DNA of 64,000 nt from Aurifilum marmelostoma (GCA_027559495.1 JAMXSV010000004.1:2717001-2781000), one strand, 5' to 3'. Positions 1 through 11,988 are shown, counted from the first letter of the stretch. Program-made: numbers and translations. Notes: a model not told the origin generated them from the letters alone.

Positions 1-2190
1 AGCTCGCCTTCGCACGGTTGGACAGGCCCTGCAGCCACACGTCGCGGTGGCCATCTCTGGACGACGGGCACTGTTGTCGTCCTGCCCGTGCCTCCTGATG
101 TCGTCGTTATCGTCGTCATCTTCATCAGTCTCAACCCCCCCACAGCAAGGAGGAGGCTGACGCCCTGCCGCCGCCGCCGCCGACGCCCTCCTTCCCAACA
201 TCATCACCTTCTCAGCACCGTCACCGCATTCACTCTCTTCGTCGTCCCCAAGCCTCCACCAGAGCCAGTACACAGCGCCCAGCCCCAAGACGCCAAGGCT
301 CGTGGCAGGATACGCCCAGCTGGGAAACTCATCTCCCACATCTGTCGCCACACCCCCTCGAGGCGGAACCCACGGCAGGATCAACAGCAGACAGTTGCTG
401 GCCGCAAACAGGATGACGGCAAAACGTGGGGCCCGGCAGGGAGAGGACCACCGCTCAGAGGGAGTTGTCTGCAGGTAGAGGAGACCTAGTGACACAGCGA
501 CGCTGATGACGGAGACCGGGTATCCGCCTATGTCAACAAGGAAGTTGAAGATCCGCCCTGGTGGGGGGAGGACGATGGCTGCGGCGGAGACGAGCCAGTG
601 GAGGAGGAGGCCGCGGACGGGGGCTGTGGAACGAGTACGGGTCTTGCTCGGGCTTGAGGACCGCCGTTGCTGCTGCTGCTGGCTCGTCATGGTGCTAGAG
701 GGCTTGGTGGTGGTGGTGGCAGTGGTTGCCCAGAAGGACGGCAGCACGCCCTCGCGAGCCAGCTCCTCGTTGACCCTGGCCTGCGCGAAGCTGGTGGCGG
801 CAATATTACCCGCAGCAGTGATCACAACAAACAGCGGGAGGATGCGCGCCCCGACCCCGTCCCCAAAAACCTTGCGGAAGAACACGGCAGCGACGACCTC
901 ACCCGCAGACCGGAACTCGTCCTTGTCGACGACCAGGAAAAAGGCGGTCGTGGTGGCAAGGTAAGCAGCGCTGACAAGGCCCAGGGCGACGGGCGCGGCA
1001 ACACGCAGGGTGCGGACGGGGTCACGCACGTCCGAGAGGACCTGGTTGGCAGTGCTGTAGCCCCGGAAGCAGTACAGCACCTTGAGCAAGGCGGTGGCGT
1101 AGTCGTACGGCTGGGTAGACGAGCCCTCCCAGATGGCGTGGAAGTTGCGCTGGGCAGTCGACGTGGGCACATCGCCGGCCATGGCCAGGTCGGCGCGGCG
1201 GGCCTCGAGGACGGCGGTCTCGCGCTCGGTGCCGACGCCCATGAGCCCGCCCGCGACGCCTGATGCCACCACCACGGCGAGGATGAGCATCTTGGCCGCG
1301 CCCAGGGTGTTTATGAGGCCCAGGCCCACGCGGGGGTGGCGGGCCTGGATCCAGCACAGCATGGTGACGGCCGCGACGGCAATGGCCCGCACGTCCCAGG
1401 TGTTCTCTGCGATGCCCGTGACGTACAGCGCGTGCTCGCCCAGCACGATGGCGTTGGGCGTCGAGAAGCCCAGCAGCACGACGTACGACATGAACATGCA
1501 CGTGGCCAGCATGTGTGGCCTGCGGAAGATGCGCTCGAGGTAGACCTTCTCGCCGCCAGAGCGGGGCATGGCGGTGCCCAGGTCCAGGTAGACGGCGAGC
1601 CCGCAGAAGGAGATGAGAGCGCCCACGACCCAGAGGAGAAGGGTCATGCCCACGGAGCCCACGCCCGAGAAGATGGCACTGGGGATGGAGTAGGCCCCTA
1701 CGCCCATCGTCTTGCCAACGATGATGTTGATAGCCGAGAGGACGCCCAGCTTGCCGTCGTTGATACCGCCGCCGCCGCCATGGTGACGGCGGGACGAGGA
1801 CGAAGGGAGGGGTGGCAGGCCGGGGGAGTGAGGGAGAAACCAGGTCGAGTCTGTGGGCGAGTCGGTCTCTGTGCTGGAAGAGACCCCATCGTCGTCGTCG
1901 TCGACATCGTCGTCTAAGACCAGGGCGGCGTAGTCGTGTTTTTCACCTAACCTGGACGAGGTCAAGGACGGTCTCGCAGCAGCAGCAGCACCTCCCAGGG
2001 CTGACCTGGGTGTTGGGGGTTCCAGATAGGTCGAGCCATGTCTTGTAGCAAGAGACCTGGAGCCGGAGGATGGTGTTATGGGCGAGCGGCAGGATAGGGT
2101 GAAGGAGTTTCTTGAGGGGGATGCGGCCGTGGAGAAGGCGGCCAGGTTCCTAAAGGAGGCACTCTGGAGGTTGAGTGCTGGTGGGGCCAT
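1..2190 (-). CDS. Mup1-like amino acid permease (APC superfamily), 3' end off the window
   Basis: Plasma-membrane amino acid transporter. One uninterrupted minus-strand frame runs from an ATG at 2190 to the window edge, at least 730 codons without a stop, so the C-terminus is missing. The first 145 residues form a Ser/Pro/Asp-rich cytoplasmic tail. The transporter core begins at residue 146 with GKLGVLSAINIIVGKTMGVG, the glycine-rich first helix of the family, followed by a CGLAVYLDLGTAMPRSGGEK segment like that of fungal high-affinity methionine permeases (Mup1/Mup3). About a dozen hydrophobic segments follow. A Q/S/T-rich cytoplasmic loop lies near residues 490-510, and a long acidic, Asp-rich tail follows the last helix. 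Both tails are longer than in yeast Mup1 (574 residues). The family assignment is firm; the methionine substrate is inferred. It is the first in-frame ATG, and no intron is needed. Confidence 0.85.
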   Translation of the reverse strand, partial: MAPPALNLQSASFRNLAAFSTAASPSRNSFTLSCRSPITPSSGSRSLATRHGSTYLEPPTPRSALGGAAAAARPSLTSSRLGEKHDYAALVLDDDVDDDDDGVSSSTETDSPTDSTWFLPHSPGLPPLPSSSSRRHHGGGGGINDGKLGVLSAINIIVGKTMGVGAYSIPSAIFSGVGSVGMTLLLWVVGALISFCGLAVYLDLGTAMPRSGGEKVYLERIFRRPHMLATCMFMSYVVLLGFSTPNAIVLGEHALYVTGIAENTWDVRAIAVAAVTMLCWIQARHPRVGLGLINTLGAAKMLILAVVVASGVAGGLMGVGTERETAVLEARRADLAMAGDVPTSTAQRNFHAIWEGSSTQPYDYATALLKVLYCFRGYSTANQVLSDVRDPVRTLRVAAPVALGLVSAAYLATTTAFFLVVDKDEFRSAGEVVAAVFFRKVFGDGVGARILPLFVVITAAGNIAATSFAQARVNEELAREGVLPSFWATTATTTTKPSSTMTSQQQQQRRSSSPSKTRTRSTAPVRGLLLHWLVSAAAIVLPPPGRIFNFLVDIGGYPVSVISVAVSLGLLYLQTTPSERWSSPCRAPRFAVILFAASNCLLLILPWVPPRGGVATDVGDEFPSWAYPATSLGVLGLGAVYWLWWRLGDDEESECGDGAEKVMMLGRRASAAAAAGRQPPPCCGGVETDEDDDDNDDIRRHGQDDNSARRPEMATATCGCRACPTVRRRA

Positions 2191-4027
2191 GGTTGGTCGA
2201 TATGGCGTGTTTGGGTGGTGGTGATGGTGAGGCAAAGAGGGGGGGGGGAGCAGGATGGTGGGCTCAAACCCGCGTTGAGCAAGTTTCTGAATGGAGCCTC
2301 CTCGAATGATTGGAGTTTTTTTCTTTATGCAGCCATGTGAAGACAAGAAGAAGAAATCGTGCGAGAATAGGGTAATGCCAAGATGGAGAGGCCCTCTTTC
2401 TTGCTCGTCCGAAACAAATGACAAGAGCAAAGGATGGAGAAATCGAACAACAACAATGCGGTCTACGCTTTTTATGAAAAGTAGTGTATCAAACACACAC
2501 ACACCAAAGAGAGGATGAACAGAAGGAGGGGGCGGAGAAGGAGAGAAAAAAGGGGGGGGGGGTGGTTTGAAAGGATGCCAAGAAGAAAGAAGTAGTAGGA
2601 AAAGACAAAGCAGACAAGAAGCACAGATGGGGTGGTTCATTAATGGGAAGAAGAGAGAAACAACTTTTTCGAGTTGAACCAGAAAGAGATGCGGCAAAAA
2701 AGAACAAAAAAAAAAACCTAGTCTGCCGTTCATCTTGATACGTAGATGGATAGATACCTTGGTACACATCACGTATGGGTACACACACACACAAGACACA
2801 GCAGCCAACGTCACTGCGAGACCGAACAACCTTGAGGGGCAGGAAACCGATCTGAGGATTCGAGAACACGTACGCACTAAGCGAGGTGGTGCCGATCCTC
2901 ACTCCCCCATGTCCTGTGGATGGACGAGAGCGAATGAAGAGAGAGTCGGTTCTGGATAGATCGGGATGTGGGAACCGTCCATGTGCGCGCGCACACATAC
3001 ACACACACACAGACACAGGGAGAGGGGGAAAAAACCGCAGAGCGGCGAAGAATCGTTGCGTATGCCGTCTGGACAAGGAATTGTGTGAAACAGTGACAAC
3101 CGGGGGGGGGGGGGAGAATGTCCATCCACCTGCATTTGATTGGCTTGAGGGAGGGGCGGGGAGGATCTTGTTACAAGCTGTAGGTAGGTAGGCCTTGGAG
3201 ACAAGCTTTCGGGAGCCCCAGATGCTAAGAAGTCATAAGCACTTGGCTTGCCTGGAGGGATCCAGAAAAGAAAAAGAGAGGGGGGGAGAAAGATGGGGCT
3301 CAGGGCCCACAGCTGGACGGACGGGCTTTTTGGGGGGGGAAGGGGGGGGGGGGAGGCGGATTGGAAAGACCCAGAGCTGCGACGTTGCCTGTGCTGTCTG
3401 AAACGAGCTTGTGCCAGGGCAGGCGAGGGGGAGGAAACCTGGGACCACAGCAGCCATGGAGGAGGACACTTTGCGCGAGTGTAGCTTTTTTTTTTTTTTT
3501 TTTTTCCTTTTTTTCCCTTGGTTGGGTCGGGACAAAGCTCGTTTCGAAAGGGTGGATGGGATCGACGGCGGTTGTCGTTGTGTCCAGCACGACTTGCAGG
3601 AGAAAGCTGAATAGCCGCTGTGTGGGAGGGGGAGGGGGTGGTTGGTCGCGGGTTTCAGTCTTGATGGCGATCTCACTTGTCCTTGTCTGCAGGGCCCCAA
3701 TTTTGGGTCTTTTTCTTTGCGCGAGGTTTGTTGCAGTTTGCTCTTGATCACCGTGGTTGATCAAGCCTGAAGCTTTTTTTTTTTTTTTTCTCTCTACCTT
3801 TTTTTCCAACTGCTGAGCTGGAGAAAGTTTTCCCTGATACTTGATCCATGATTTTGGGTTTCCACCCTCTACTCGGTGTATCGTTGTACTGTACTGTATA
3901 AGCCTCTGCTAGCTATATGCATCGAGCCCTGGCCCACGTGGCTCTGTCGCGCGAGGGGTTTCCAGCTCGTCTCGCCGGTGACACGGTGAACTCCTTTCTT
4001 CAGATGAGATGACGAACCCCGAGTTCT

Positions 4028-4029
<2 letters not shown>

Positions 4030-4070
<41 letters not shown>
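4030..4070. repeat. 41-base T tract
   Basis: Uninterrupted T homopolymer in the permease/PrpF spacer. Shorter T tracts of about 17-20 lie near 3486 and 3773. Its exact length is probably unreliable in the assembly. Confidence 0.95.
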
Positions 4071-4071
<1 letters not shown>

Positions 4072-4860
4072 AGACGGTTCACATACACCGTTTCGAAGAT
4101 CTCTTTGTCAATTTTATTTTTTGAGATGGACCTGCCTGGCCCACTGGCCACGCACCCGCTCAAGGGCTGGTTCTTAGAGTGATATATGATAGATACTTCC
4201 ACTGGAGGAAAGGGAGACAAAAAGTTGGGCCGGGCGGAGAGGCGGGCAAACAAAGATGCAGGACAACAAGGAGGGGTGGATGACTGCACGAGACCATGGT
4301 GGACCGCTCGGGAAGAATCCTTTACAACTGGAAGGGCGTGTAATGACAGCCAGTCAGGCGCTTCCTCCTCTCCCTTCTCCATCCCGATCCCTCCTGTGCA
4401 TGATTCAATCAAAAGGTGCTGCGCGCACACACAAGTCAAGTAAGCGGCCCCGAGATGGAGGGGTCAGTCTGTAGAGAAGAAGGCGGTGGGAGAGGGAAAA
4501 TAAAAAAAAAGTACTTGTAAGAAAAGAGTGGAAATGAGGTTGCCGGTCTGCCGATAAATTCTTTGATGATCCAAGGCAGCAAAAGGACCACAATTTGGGG
4601 GGGGGGGGGGCGGTCTCGGAAATAGTCCGGATCTGAGGCGCCCAACGAGAGAGAGCCCTGATCCGAGCTGTGCCGCCTGGGCTCAGTCACGTCGCTTCTA
4701 CAGATCTGACTGGCTGGCGGGAAAAGTTTCGGATCTCAATGCCGAGTGAGTGGGTGTGGAGGTCTGTCGAGATGAGCGGGACGCCGGGCTGTGGGAACTT
4801 TTTGTGGTTGGTTGTTGGGTCGGGTTAATCTATGTGAGGGGGGCCAGTAGGAGACAGGCT

Positions 4861-4895
4861 GATGACGATGATGATGATGATGATGATGATGATGA
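4861..4895. repeat. (GAT)n microsatellite
   Basis: About eleven GAT/GAC units, with one interruption, in the same spacer. It creates an Asp- or Met-run in spurious frames and is not coding. Confidence 0.9.
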
Positions 4896-5332
4896 AGACG
4901 ACCAACCATATCTGCCGGGTTGTTGGGGGCCCAATTACGACGGTGGTGTACCGGCTTTGGTCACTGTGCGGGCCATTCATGCGTCCATGTGGCTGTTGTT
5001 TCAATCAAAAGACAATCTACTACTGCACGCGGGCGCGAGACGAGTGGATGAGGTTGGAGGATCCGGAAACAAAACATGTCATCGCTTCTGCAGCTCGGAC
5101 ATTTAGTCTGCGTCCTGAATGTTCTGGTCCTCCACATTGGCGGTATTGGTCCTTTGCCCCCCCCCCCCCCCTTTGGGCAGTGGCCGGTTGGGACATCTGG
5201 GCAGGTCGGAAGAGCAAGAGCATGAGCCTACCCCCGGGTCTACTCTGCGTAGACAATATTGTTGTGTTGCGATGCCTGTGTAGAGTGATGCCATCAGACT
5301 TCACCATGGAGAAGAGACTCACTGAGGAACCG

Positions 5333-6772
5333 CTACTTCCAGAATATCGTACCCTCCATCAGCCTCCTGGCCGTCCTGTACACGGCTGCACTCTCCAGCC
5401 TCCCGTCGGCATCATAGCTGGCATCAACCTTGAGCAGACCAGTAGGGTGGGACACCTCCAGACCGCCAGCCCTCCTCCTCCCCGCCTCCTGCGCCTCACC
5501 AGCAAGACACTGGCTCACAACCGAGCCAGGGACATCTGCAGCCGCGGCAAGCGATAGGGCCACAGTGACAGGCACGGCCTTGTGCGGCTGTCCCACCGAC
5601 AAGGCCCGCACGCAAATGTCCCCTACCAGTGGTTTCATCCTGTTCTGATTGCTGCTGTTCGCCTCGCCGCCGTCTCGCGGTAACTGTCGACGAGGCGTCC
5701 ACACCATGGCGATCTTGGGGACGCTCTCGGGTACGTCGGCAGGCTGGTCCGCCAGGCCCATACTCACCCCGGCCGCCCGTCTGATAGTGTCCAGCCGACC
5801 CATCAGGCCAGTGTCCTTCTCCATGTCCTGTGGCATGAAGCACTTGTCATCGTCTTCATCCTGGTGTAGCTCTCGTCCGACAACATCCTCGGCGCCGACA
5901 AACACGCAGGGGTTCCCGACATCAATACACGTTGCCCGCGTACCCTCCAGCGTGTCCACTGCATTGCCCGTCGGCAGCAGCCTGCCCGTTCTCGACCCAG
6001 CAGGGTCCAGAAAGTCCAGCCGCACCGGTGCAGCCGTCCCAGCAACCCCATCAATCGCAAAGCCGCCAGACGCCGCGGCCTCCACGCCCTCGCCGTCATC
6101 CTCCTCCTCCACCACAATGGGAAACGTCGAGCGGATGATCTTACCCGTGTTCGTGTTGTGAATGTTCACCACGCACTCCCAGCCGCCGCCGCCGCCGCCA
6201 CCACCACCTCCTCCTCCCTCCCTCCTTCTCGGCGTGACCAGCCCGCTGTCCACGGCAAAGGGCCCGACGGCGGCGCTCATGTTGCCGCAGTTGGAGCTAT
6301 AATCCACCCCCTCGTCCCGCACCCCGACGGCGGCAAAGGTGTAGTCCACATCCGCCCTGCCCCCGACCGTGGACGGGCCTACGACGCAGACCTTGGACAG
6401 GCTCGAGATGCCGCCGCCCATGCCGTCGAGCTGGCGCCCGTAGGCGGGGTCGGGGCTGCCCATCACGCCGCGGAAGATGGCGGGCCATCTTGCCCTGTCT
6501 GCGGGGAGGTCCTGCGTCCTGAAGATGACGGCGCGCGAGGTCCCGCCGCGGTAGTAGGCTGCTGGGAGGCGATGTTGTCTCATGCTGGTGTTGCTTTTCC
6601 TGGGTGTGGTGTGGAGAGAGAAGGAGAAGGCGGTGGGGGAGGGGGTCCAGCTAGAGGCGAGAGGGCGTGTGGCTTGTTTCGTGATGGGGGCAGCGAGACG
6701 GGCCCGAGGAGGTCCTAGGCGTCGCACGCATGCTGTTGACATTCGTATGAGCCAGGGAGAAGTGTCTCTCAA
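5333..6772 (-). CDS. PrpF/DUF453-family isomerase, probably mitochondrial
   Basis: 479 residues in one exon. PrpF proteins are two-domain, diaminopimelate-epimerase-fold isomerases; the best known moves the double bond of 2-methylaconitate in propionate breakdown, and fungal members act on related tricarboxylates. Family signatures are clear: YYRGGTSRAVIF near residue 70, GSPDPAYGRQLDGMGGGISS, and SSNCGNMSAAVGPFAV, whose Cys corresponds to a catalytic cysteine of the epimerase fold. The first 60 residues lie before the family start (MRQHRLPAAYYRGG). They are rich in Arg and Ser with almost no acidic residues, so they read as a mitochondrial presequence; starting at Met11 (6742) gives an even cleaner one. 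A run of 12 glycines near residue 190 comes from a GCC repeat and is probably a variable loop. The family is certain; the exact substrate is not. Confidence 0.88.
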   Translation of the reverse strand: MRDTSPWLIRMSTACVRRLGPPRARLAAPITKQATRPLASSWTPSPTAFSFSLHTTPRKSNTSMRQHRLPAAYYRGGTSRAVIFRTQDLPADRARWPAIFRGVMGSPDPAYGRQLDGMGGGISSLSKVCVVGPSTVGGRADVDYTFAAVGVRDEGVDYSSNCGNMSAAVGPFAVDSGLVTPRRREGGGGGGGGGGGGWECVVNIHNTNTGKIIRSTFPIVVEEEDDGEGVEAAASGGFAIDGVAGTAAPVRLDFLDPAGSRTGRLLPTGNAVDTLEGTRATCIDVGNPCVFVGAEDVVGRELHQDEDDDKCFMPQDMEKDTGLMGRLDTIRRAAGVSMGLADQPADVPESVPKIAMVWTPRRQLPRDGGEANSSNQNRMKPLVGDICVRALSVGQPHKAVPVTVALSLAAAADVPGSVVSQCLAGEAQEAGRRRAGGLEVSHPTGLLKVDASYDADGRLESAAVYRTARRLMEGTIFWK

Positions 6773-8291
6773 GTTGTGATGATGTATGTGTGAAGCGCGT
6801 TGCTGTGTCGGAAGTTTCGATGTCTTGTCGCTGAAGATAGGGTAGTCGTCCTTTTTCCAGGAAGTAGTTAATCCGAGTCAACTTCGGGTTAGGGTTGAAC
6901 CCCCAGTGAGATGATTATTAGGAGAGGTGCATCTGAAGCCTCGCACGCATTGTCAATTGAAGAGTACAGTACATGGAGCTCTGAAAGACTGCATGGTAAT
7001 TGGAAAAGTGAGCTACATGAGGCTCAGTATTGAGTGGTTGTGATATGGAATGAGTGTTTATGAGACTGGGAAAAGCATTCATACAGCAGCAGGCAGGTAA
7101 TTGATATGTTAGGCCTATAGTATCATTCGACAAGAAGTAGACGTCATATTGGTATTCATTTTACATGATTTGTATAAGAGGCATCCTGACATCTAACAGA
7201 ATGGTCAGGAAATATCAAAATGCCACTCTTTGGGACCATGCGGTGATACTTGTCCGCCGAATGCAAAGGCCATGTTGAGCAGTCGAGACACGTGTGGGAA
7301 TAGCTTCATTTGTAAGATCAGTGTGCTCGAGGCTGTTTAGAAGTACTGTCAGTACATTAAATTACGGAATTGCTGTGGTAATGACATTCAGCACAATAAG
7401 CACCTCATTCGTCAAACGTGGGATTATAGAGTCAGACCAGAAAGGACACTCTCTTCGTCTCATCTGTTAGCTGAGTACCTCAAGTATAGCGATACCAAAG
7501 AGCTCAAATGCAATTTGGCAACGTAGGCTCGCTAGTTTGGTTCTTGAGATTCTCAATTGAACAAAGATTCTAGGGACGGTATGCTCATGTTTGGCGGAGG
7601 TTCCCTGATGCCGAAGGAAGATGGCACCGGAACTGTTGTTCCCTCTGCCTTGAATTTTCATCCTTTTCTTCATTTCTTCTTCCTCCCCTCTTGTCTCTTG
7701 CAGATATTGTAGTTTCTCGATCTTCAAGATGCTATGACTGCCATCCACGCATCCCATATCATGCCATGCCACTGCAGATCCATGACTGCTCCTTGACTTT
7801 GTGAGACCATCTCCTGTTTTGGAATTGACAGGATGAGTACTTACTTAGTCAGTAACGTTGTCTCGTATCACACATTCAGTTCCAGATTCTTACGTGCAGA
7901 CCATTACTCCTGAGTGCCCAGCACACAGGAAATACGGCTAAATCACACCCAAACACTCAAGTTGCCTTCGAGTGAGCATCTCACCAGGAGTAGATATTCA
8001 CCACACCCCCAAAGAGCCAGGCAAGTAAGACACTAATCATTATATTGGTGCGTGTACATCGTATGTAGGGGTAGGACCACCGGCCACCAGTGTCGTGATC
8101 CTTTCAGAAAGAGAGCAAGATGGGGGTATATAAAACGGTGAACCAAGAAAACCACCTCCAAAAACCAAAAAACAATAAACCCCCCCCCAAAAAAAAACAC
8201 AGCAGTCATTTTCTTCAACACTGCCTCCCTCTCTCTTGTAAACATCAAACAGGCTTCCAAGAAGTACCACCAAACCCCAAACCCGGGGCAA
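6773..8291. other. Gene-free, AT-richer spacer
   Basis: No convincing gene. Composition is visibly richer in A/T than the flanking coding DNA, with several short random frames on both strands. It contains the promoter of the PrpF-like gene, including a short TTAGGG-like element near 6888, and the 3' flank of the receptor gene. Confidence 0.6.
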
Positions 8292-10054
8292 TCAATGCAA
8301 CAGGATCTCCTTGCTATCCCTCGTCAGAAAGGCTGACCGCTGGGGCGTCCGCGGCGGCGCCGGGCTCCTGGTCCCGTCAAAGGGCAGGTCGTCCCCCGTC
8401 GGGCTGTCGTCATTGCTCCCCTCCTCCTCCTCGGTCGTCGACCGCCCCAGGGTCCGCATCATGACCACCTCGCCGATCTTGACCCCGCCCGCGCCGCTGC
8501 CGGTCCTCTGGTGCCTGCCCTCGCCGTCCATCCAGGGCGTGTAGGCCCCCGCCGCCGCGCTCTCCGTCCGCACGCCCTCGTGCGAGTACTTGCCGTTCCG
8601 GCCGCCGTGGATGTTGCTGCCGAGTCCGCCCCGGCCGCCGGCGGAGCCGCCCCTCTCGTTGCCCTGGTCGTCGATCTGGGTAAAGTGCTCCGTGACCTTG
8701 ACCTCGATCTCGTGCGTGATCATGATGCGGTCGATGTTGCGGCGCAGGTAGGGCCAGAACACGGGGAGGGAGGCCATGATGGTCGCGATGTCGACCTCGA
8801 GGATCGAGAGCACGATCGCCGTCGGGCCGTACCAGGTCGGGTCGAAGGTCGGGTAGGTGGTCGCCTTGGTCTCGGTGATGGAGGCGAAGCGGACGATGGA
8901 GCATATGGCGGATCTGGAGCAAAGAAGTGGTGTCAGTTGAAAGAAAGTAGTTGAACACACACGAGGAGATGATGGAATGAGATGAGAACAAAACAAAGGT
9001 AGAACCACAAGGGGAGGCTGTCAAACTTACATGACTCCCAGGCCATACAAACACATCATGGCGATGCGAGACTGCCGTTGCCTCCCCGCGGTAGCCCACA
9101 TCGATCTGGAAAACAGCGGCAGGGCAAAGATGATGATGTCGATGACCATGTTACAGGCGCCGTGGACCATAAACGTCGTCACAAACGTCTCCTTGTCGTC
9201 GCTGCCGTACCCGTACCGCGTGGCGGAGACGGTAAAGTCCCAGTCCGCGTAGATGGGGACGCAGGGGACCCAGGCCAGCACCGAGTAGACGGTGCCCCAG
9301 ATGGCCGTGATGGCAATCAGTACGATGACTGCTATCCTCAGGACTCTGGGCTGCCTGTGGTCCGCCTCCGGGTGGTCGCTCAGGAGACGTAGGTACTGGA
9401 AGAGGAGGGAGAGCTTGATGGCTGCCATGGACATGTTGTAGCAGGCATTGCACCACCAGAACATCTTGATGAACTCCTGCATGCCCGAGATCCCCAACAG
9501 GATGAAATGTTGACCCAGGCCAGCATTGACGACTGTTGTATGGGGAGGGGTAGAGCGATATGTCAGCTGATTGGATCACACTGAAGTAATTACCACCATT
9601 ATCGTCACGAAAAGGGGGGGGGGGGGGTTTCAACGTACGAAATAATGAGCCCACGTTGGTGACCCATGTTAACAACTAGAACAATAGAAGAAACAACTAA
9701 TTGTGAGCAGATCAATGTTTCTTGCAGCGAGTGATTGCTGAACTCTTGAGACTGATGTTCACATACCACTATCAAAATTATAAAATAGTCATCCCATCCT
9801 GGACATCTTGTAACAAAGAATCGAACATATAATCTCAGCGTCGCAGAAATCGTCGAGATGGTCTATTTTTATTTTATAATGCAAAGTCAGCGATATGTGT
9901 GTGCTTATGGTGCAGCCATCCAACATCCCAAGAGAGTCTTGTAGTTACTCACCAACAAGGTAATCACAAAGCCATAGATTGCGGCCTTTCTGTTGAAAAA
10001 GGGGGTGGCCTCGTCGAGGTTGTCGTACGTCCCTATGGACTGGAAGAGAGACAT
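8292..10054 (-). CDS. Pth11-like seven-transmembrane receptor
   Basis: 452-residue membrane protein built from five exons: 10054-9953, 9862-9767, 9675-9639, 9532-9031 and 8913-8292. All junctions are GT-AG and the phases agree. Exon 3 is only 37 bp. The protein starts MSLFQSIGTY, then TM1 (RKAAIYGFVITLL), then LRLYVRFFVTRCPGWDDYFI, the aromatic/Asp signature between TM1 and TM2 of fungal rhodopsin-like (Pth11-type) receptors. GLGQHF, then a WWCNACYNMSMAAIKLSLLFQYLRLL helix and four more helices follow. There is no CFEM domain at the N-terminus. The last 150 residues are a Gly/Ser/acidic cytoplasmic tail. Known family members sense surface or nutrient cues and couple to cAMP signalling; the ligand here is unknown. 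An upstream in-frame ATG at 10147 would add 31 residues and is less likely. Confidence 0.85.
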
Positions 10055-11988
10055 GACAGATGAGTGAGAGACAGAGACACTCGGTCTCCAAGGGAGGTTA
10101 GAGAAGTCAAGAATCGTCGGTCGCCAGACTTGGGGATAAGGAGACAATGATATCTCTCTTTTTTCCCCCCCTTTCTCTTCTTGTTATTCTTCTTTCTCTT
10201 ATTCTCTTCTCACGCACACTGGTATCGGCTCATAGCAGCCTAGCACCTGGGGGAAAATGCAAGAGCCCTTCCATCCCACTTCACTCGAGAGAGGGGGACC
10301 AACAGGCAATGAATGGGACACTGGCAATAATAAGAGAGCGCCCGTCTTACGGTTCCCTCACTGGGATTTCCACGTGCTAGGCCAGCTCCACACCTGCAGG
10401 CGATGCAACCCACACCTGCCTTAGCACACCCCTCTCGAGCGTACAGTTAGTTAGCTGCAGATCCGTGGCGTATCAGGGGACCAAGATGGGGGGGGGGGGG
10501 GCGGGGGGCAGAGTAGCAGCAGCAGCACACAACAAGACTGATCCCCCCTGAAAAGTTCGCCATGGGAATTCTGGGTTGTGGGTCCGTGGTGCCCCCCAGT
10601 CCGACCAAACCTCAACGGTCTCGACGGGGAGGTCTTCTAGACTTTTTGCGTCTTTCTTTGATACACATAGCTACATACTTTAGTACCACAGTACCAGCTA
10701 TTGTTATGTACTCCTATAGCAGGGCGTGGACGCTGTTGAGGAGTCCGGCAAAGAATAGTATGTATGTACACCACATCTTGGAGAGTGTCGCGTTCCATAC
10801 TACCATAGATTACTTGTCTTCTTCTTCTCCATCCGCGGGTTTTCGGTGCGTTGCTCTCGCCCGGACAAATATATTCCATCCTCCGTTCCTCTATTTATTG
10901 TATATTACCATCATATCATGTCACCATCTATCCACTACAGCAGTCTGTCGAGGCTCCACCGGCAGCGGAGCATGCCAGCCATGTTACAATGGCACATGTA
11001 CGTCGTCTGCCGAAAGACAAAAACAGATCGAGGATTCGACAATCGTCATCTCAGCACCAGATCCACAGGGCCCTGCGGGCCGCTCCTTTTTTCCCCTTAT
11101 CACGCTGAAGCGAACCGGGCACGCTGGACAGAGCAGGTGCCAACACCCGACGCCTGCAGTGGTTACAGCAGGAGAACCAGAGATGGTCTGCTGGAATCAC
11201 GGCCACTCGTGACGTCCAGCAGAGAGGAGCGTGCGCATGTAAATCCTCGGTTCCAGAGAAGCCGCTTTCTTATCTACGGCTCTTCTCCACACTCTCTGAC
11301 GAGTTGACGCCCTGCTCTGTTGTGTATGTCTAGGGTGTGCTGGGTAGAGAGCACATATGACAGGGAGGGGGGAATAGGGGGATTTAGACAGAAAAGAGAA
11401 AAAGAAAAAAAAAAAGAAGAAAAGAAATCTTGTCCCACCGTGTAAGCTGGAGCATGACTTGGAGGCGTCCGTCTTTTTCAGCCCAAGAACTCGAATAATT
11501 TTAACAGAACAAGAAAATGTCGGGCGGTGGCTCTCTATTAAGACCTCTCGCTTACGACGGGAACGGGGCGCCGAGCTCCAACTTTCATGAAAGGGTTCTG
11601 GCTACGGAGGTTTTTTGGGCCAACGAGGGTTGGGGGGGGGGGGGAGCCCTCCCTCCCCTAGGGGAATTATTTGCCACTGGAAAAAGAACAAGCAGCGCAA
11701 ACAATCCGGCACATCCACTCATTCCCGGGGGGGAACCACTAATAATCATTCGAGATGGTAATCAGGGGCTGGCTGGCTGGGCGTTTTCACTCTAGAGAAA
11801 ACATGGTTTTTTTCCCCTTCCTTTCCCTTCTTCTTTGTCCTATCGGAGAAAAATAAAAAAAACAGCAGTCATGATGAGATGGGATGGGATTCTTTTCTAG
11901 CTGGTCATGGGCAGGAGAAAATGTTACTCGTATACCACAATAAACACATACTATCTAAATCCTACAACTCCTCCCCCTCTCCCTGAGG

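Larger units (their letters stand above)
2191..5332. other. Gene-free spacer, 3.1 kb, rich in simple repeats
   Basis: No reading frame here has coding character. It lies upstream of the permease (leftward) and downstream of the PrpF-like gene, and must hold the permease promoter and a long 5' UTR. It is dominated by purine- or pyrimidine-rich stretches, G runs of 8-12 and several T tracts, including one of 41. Confidence 0.7.

Noticed and set aside
6887..6899. Telomere-like GGGTTAGGGTTG
   Set aside because: Only two units and no array. Such teloboxes occur by chance or as promoter elements; it does not mark a chromosome end.
10562..11212. 216-codon plus-strand frame
   Set aside because: No codon bias, motif or splice context; looks like chance in non-coding DNA.
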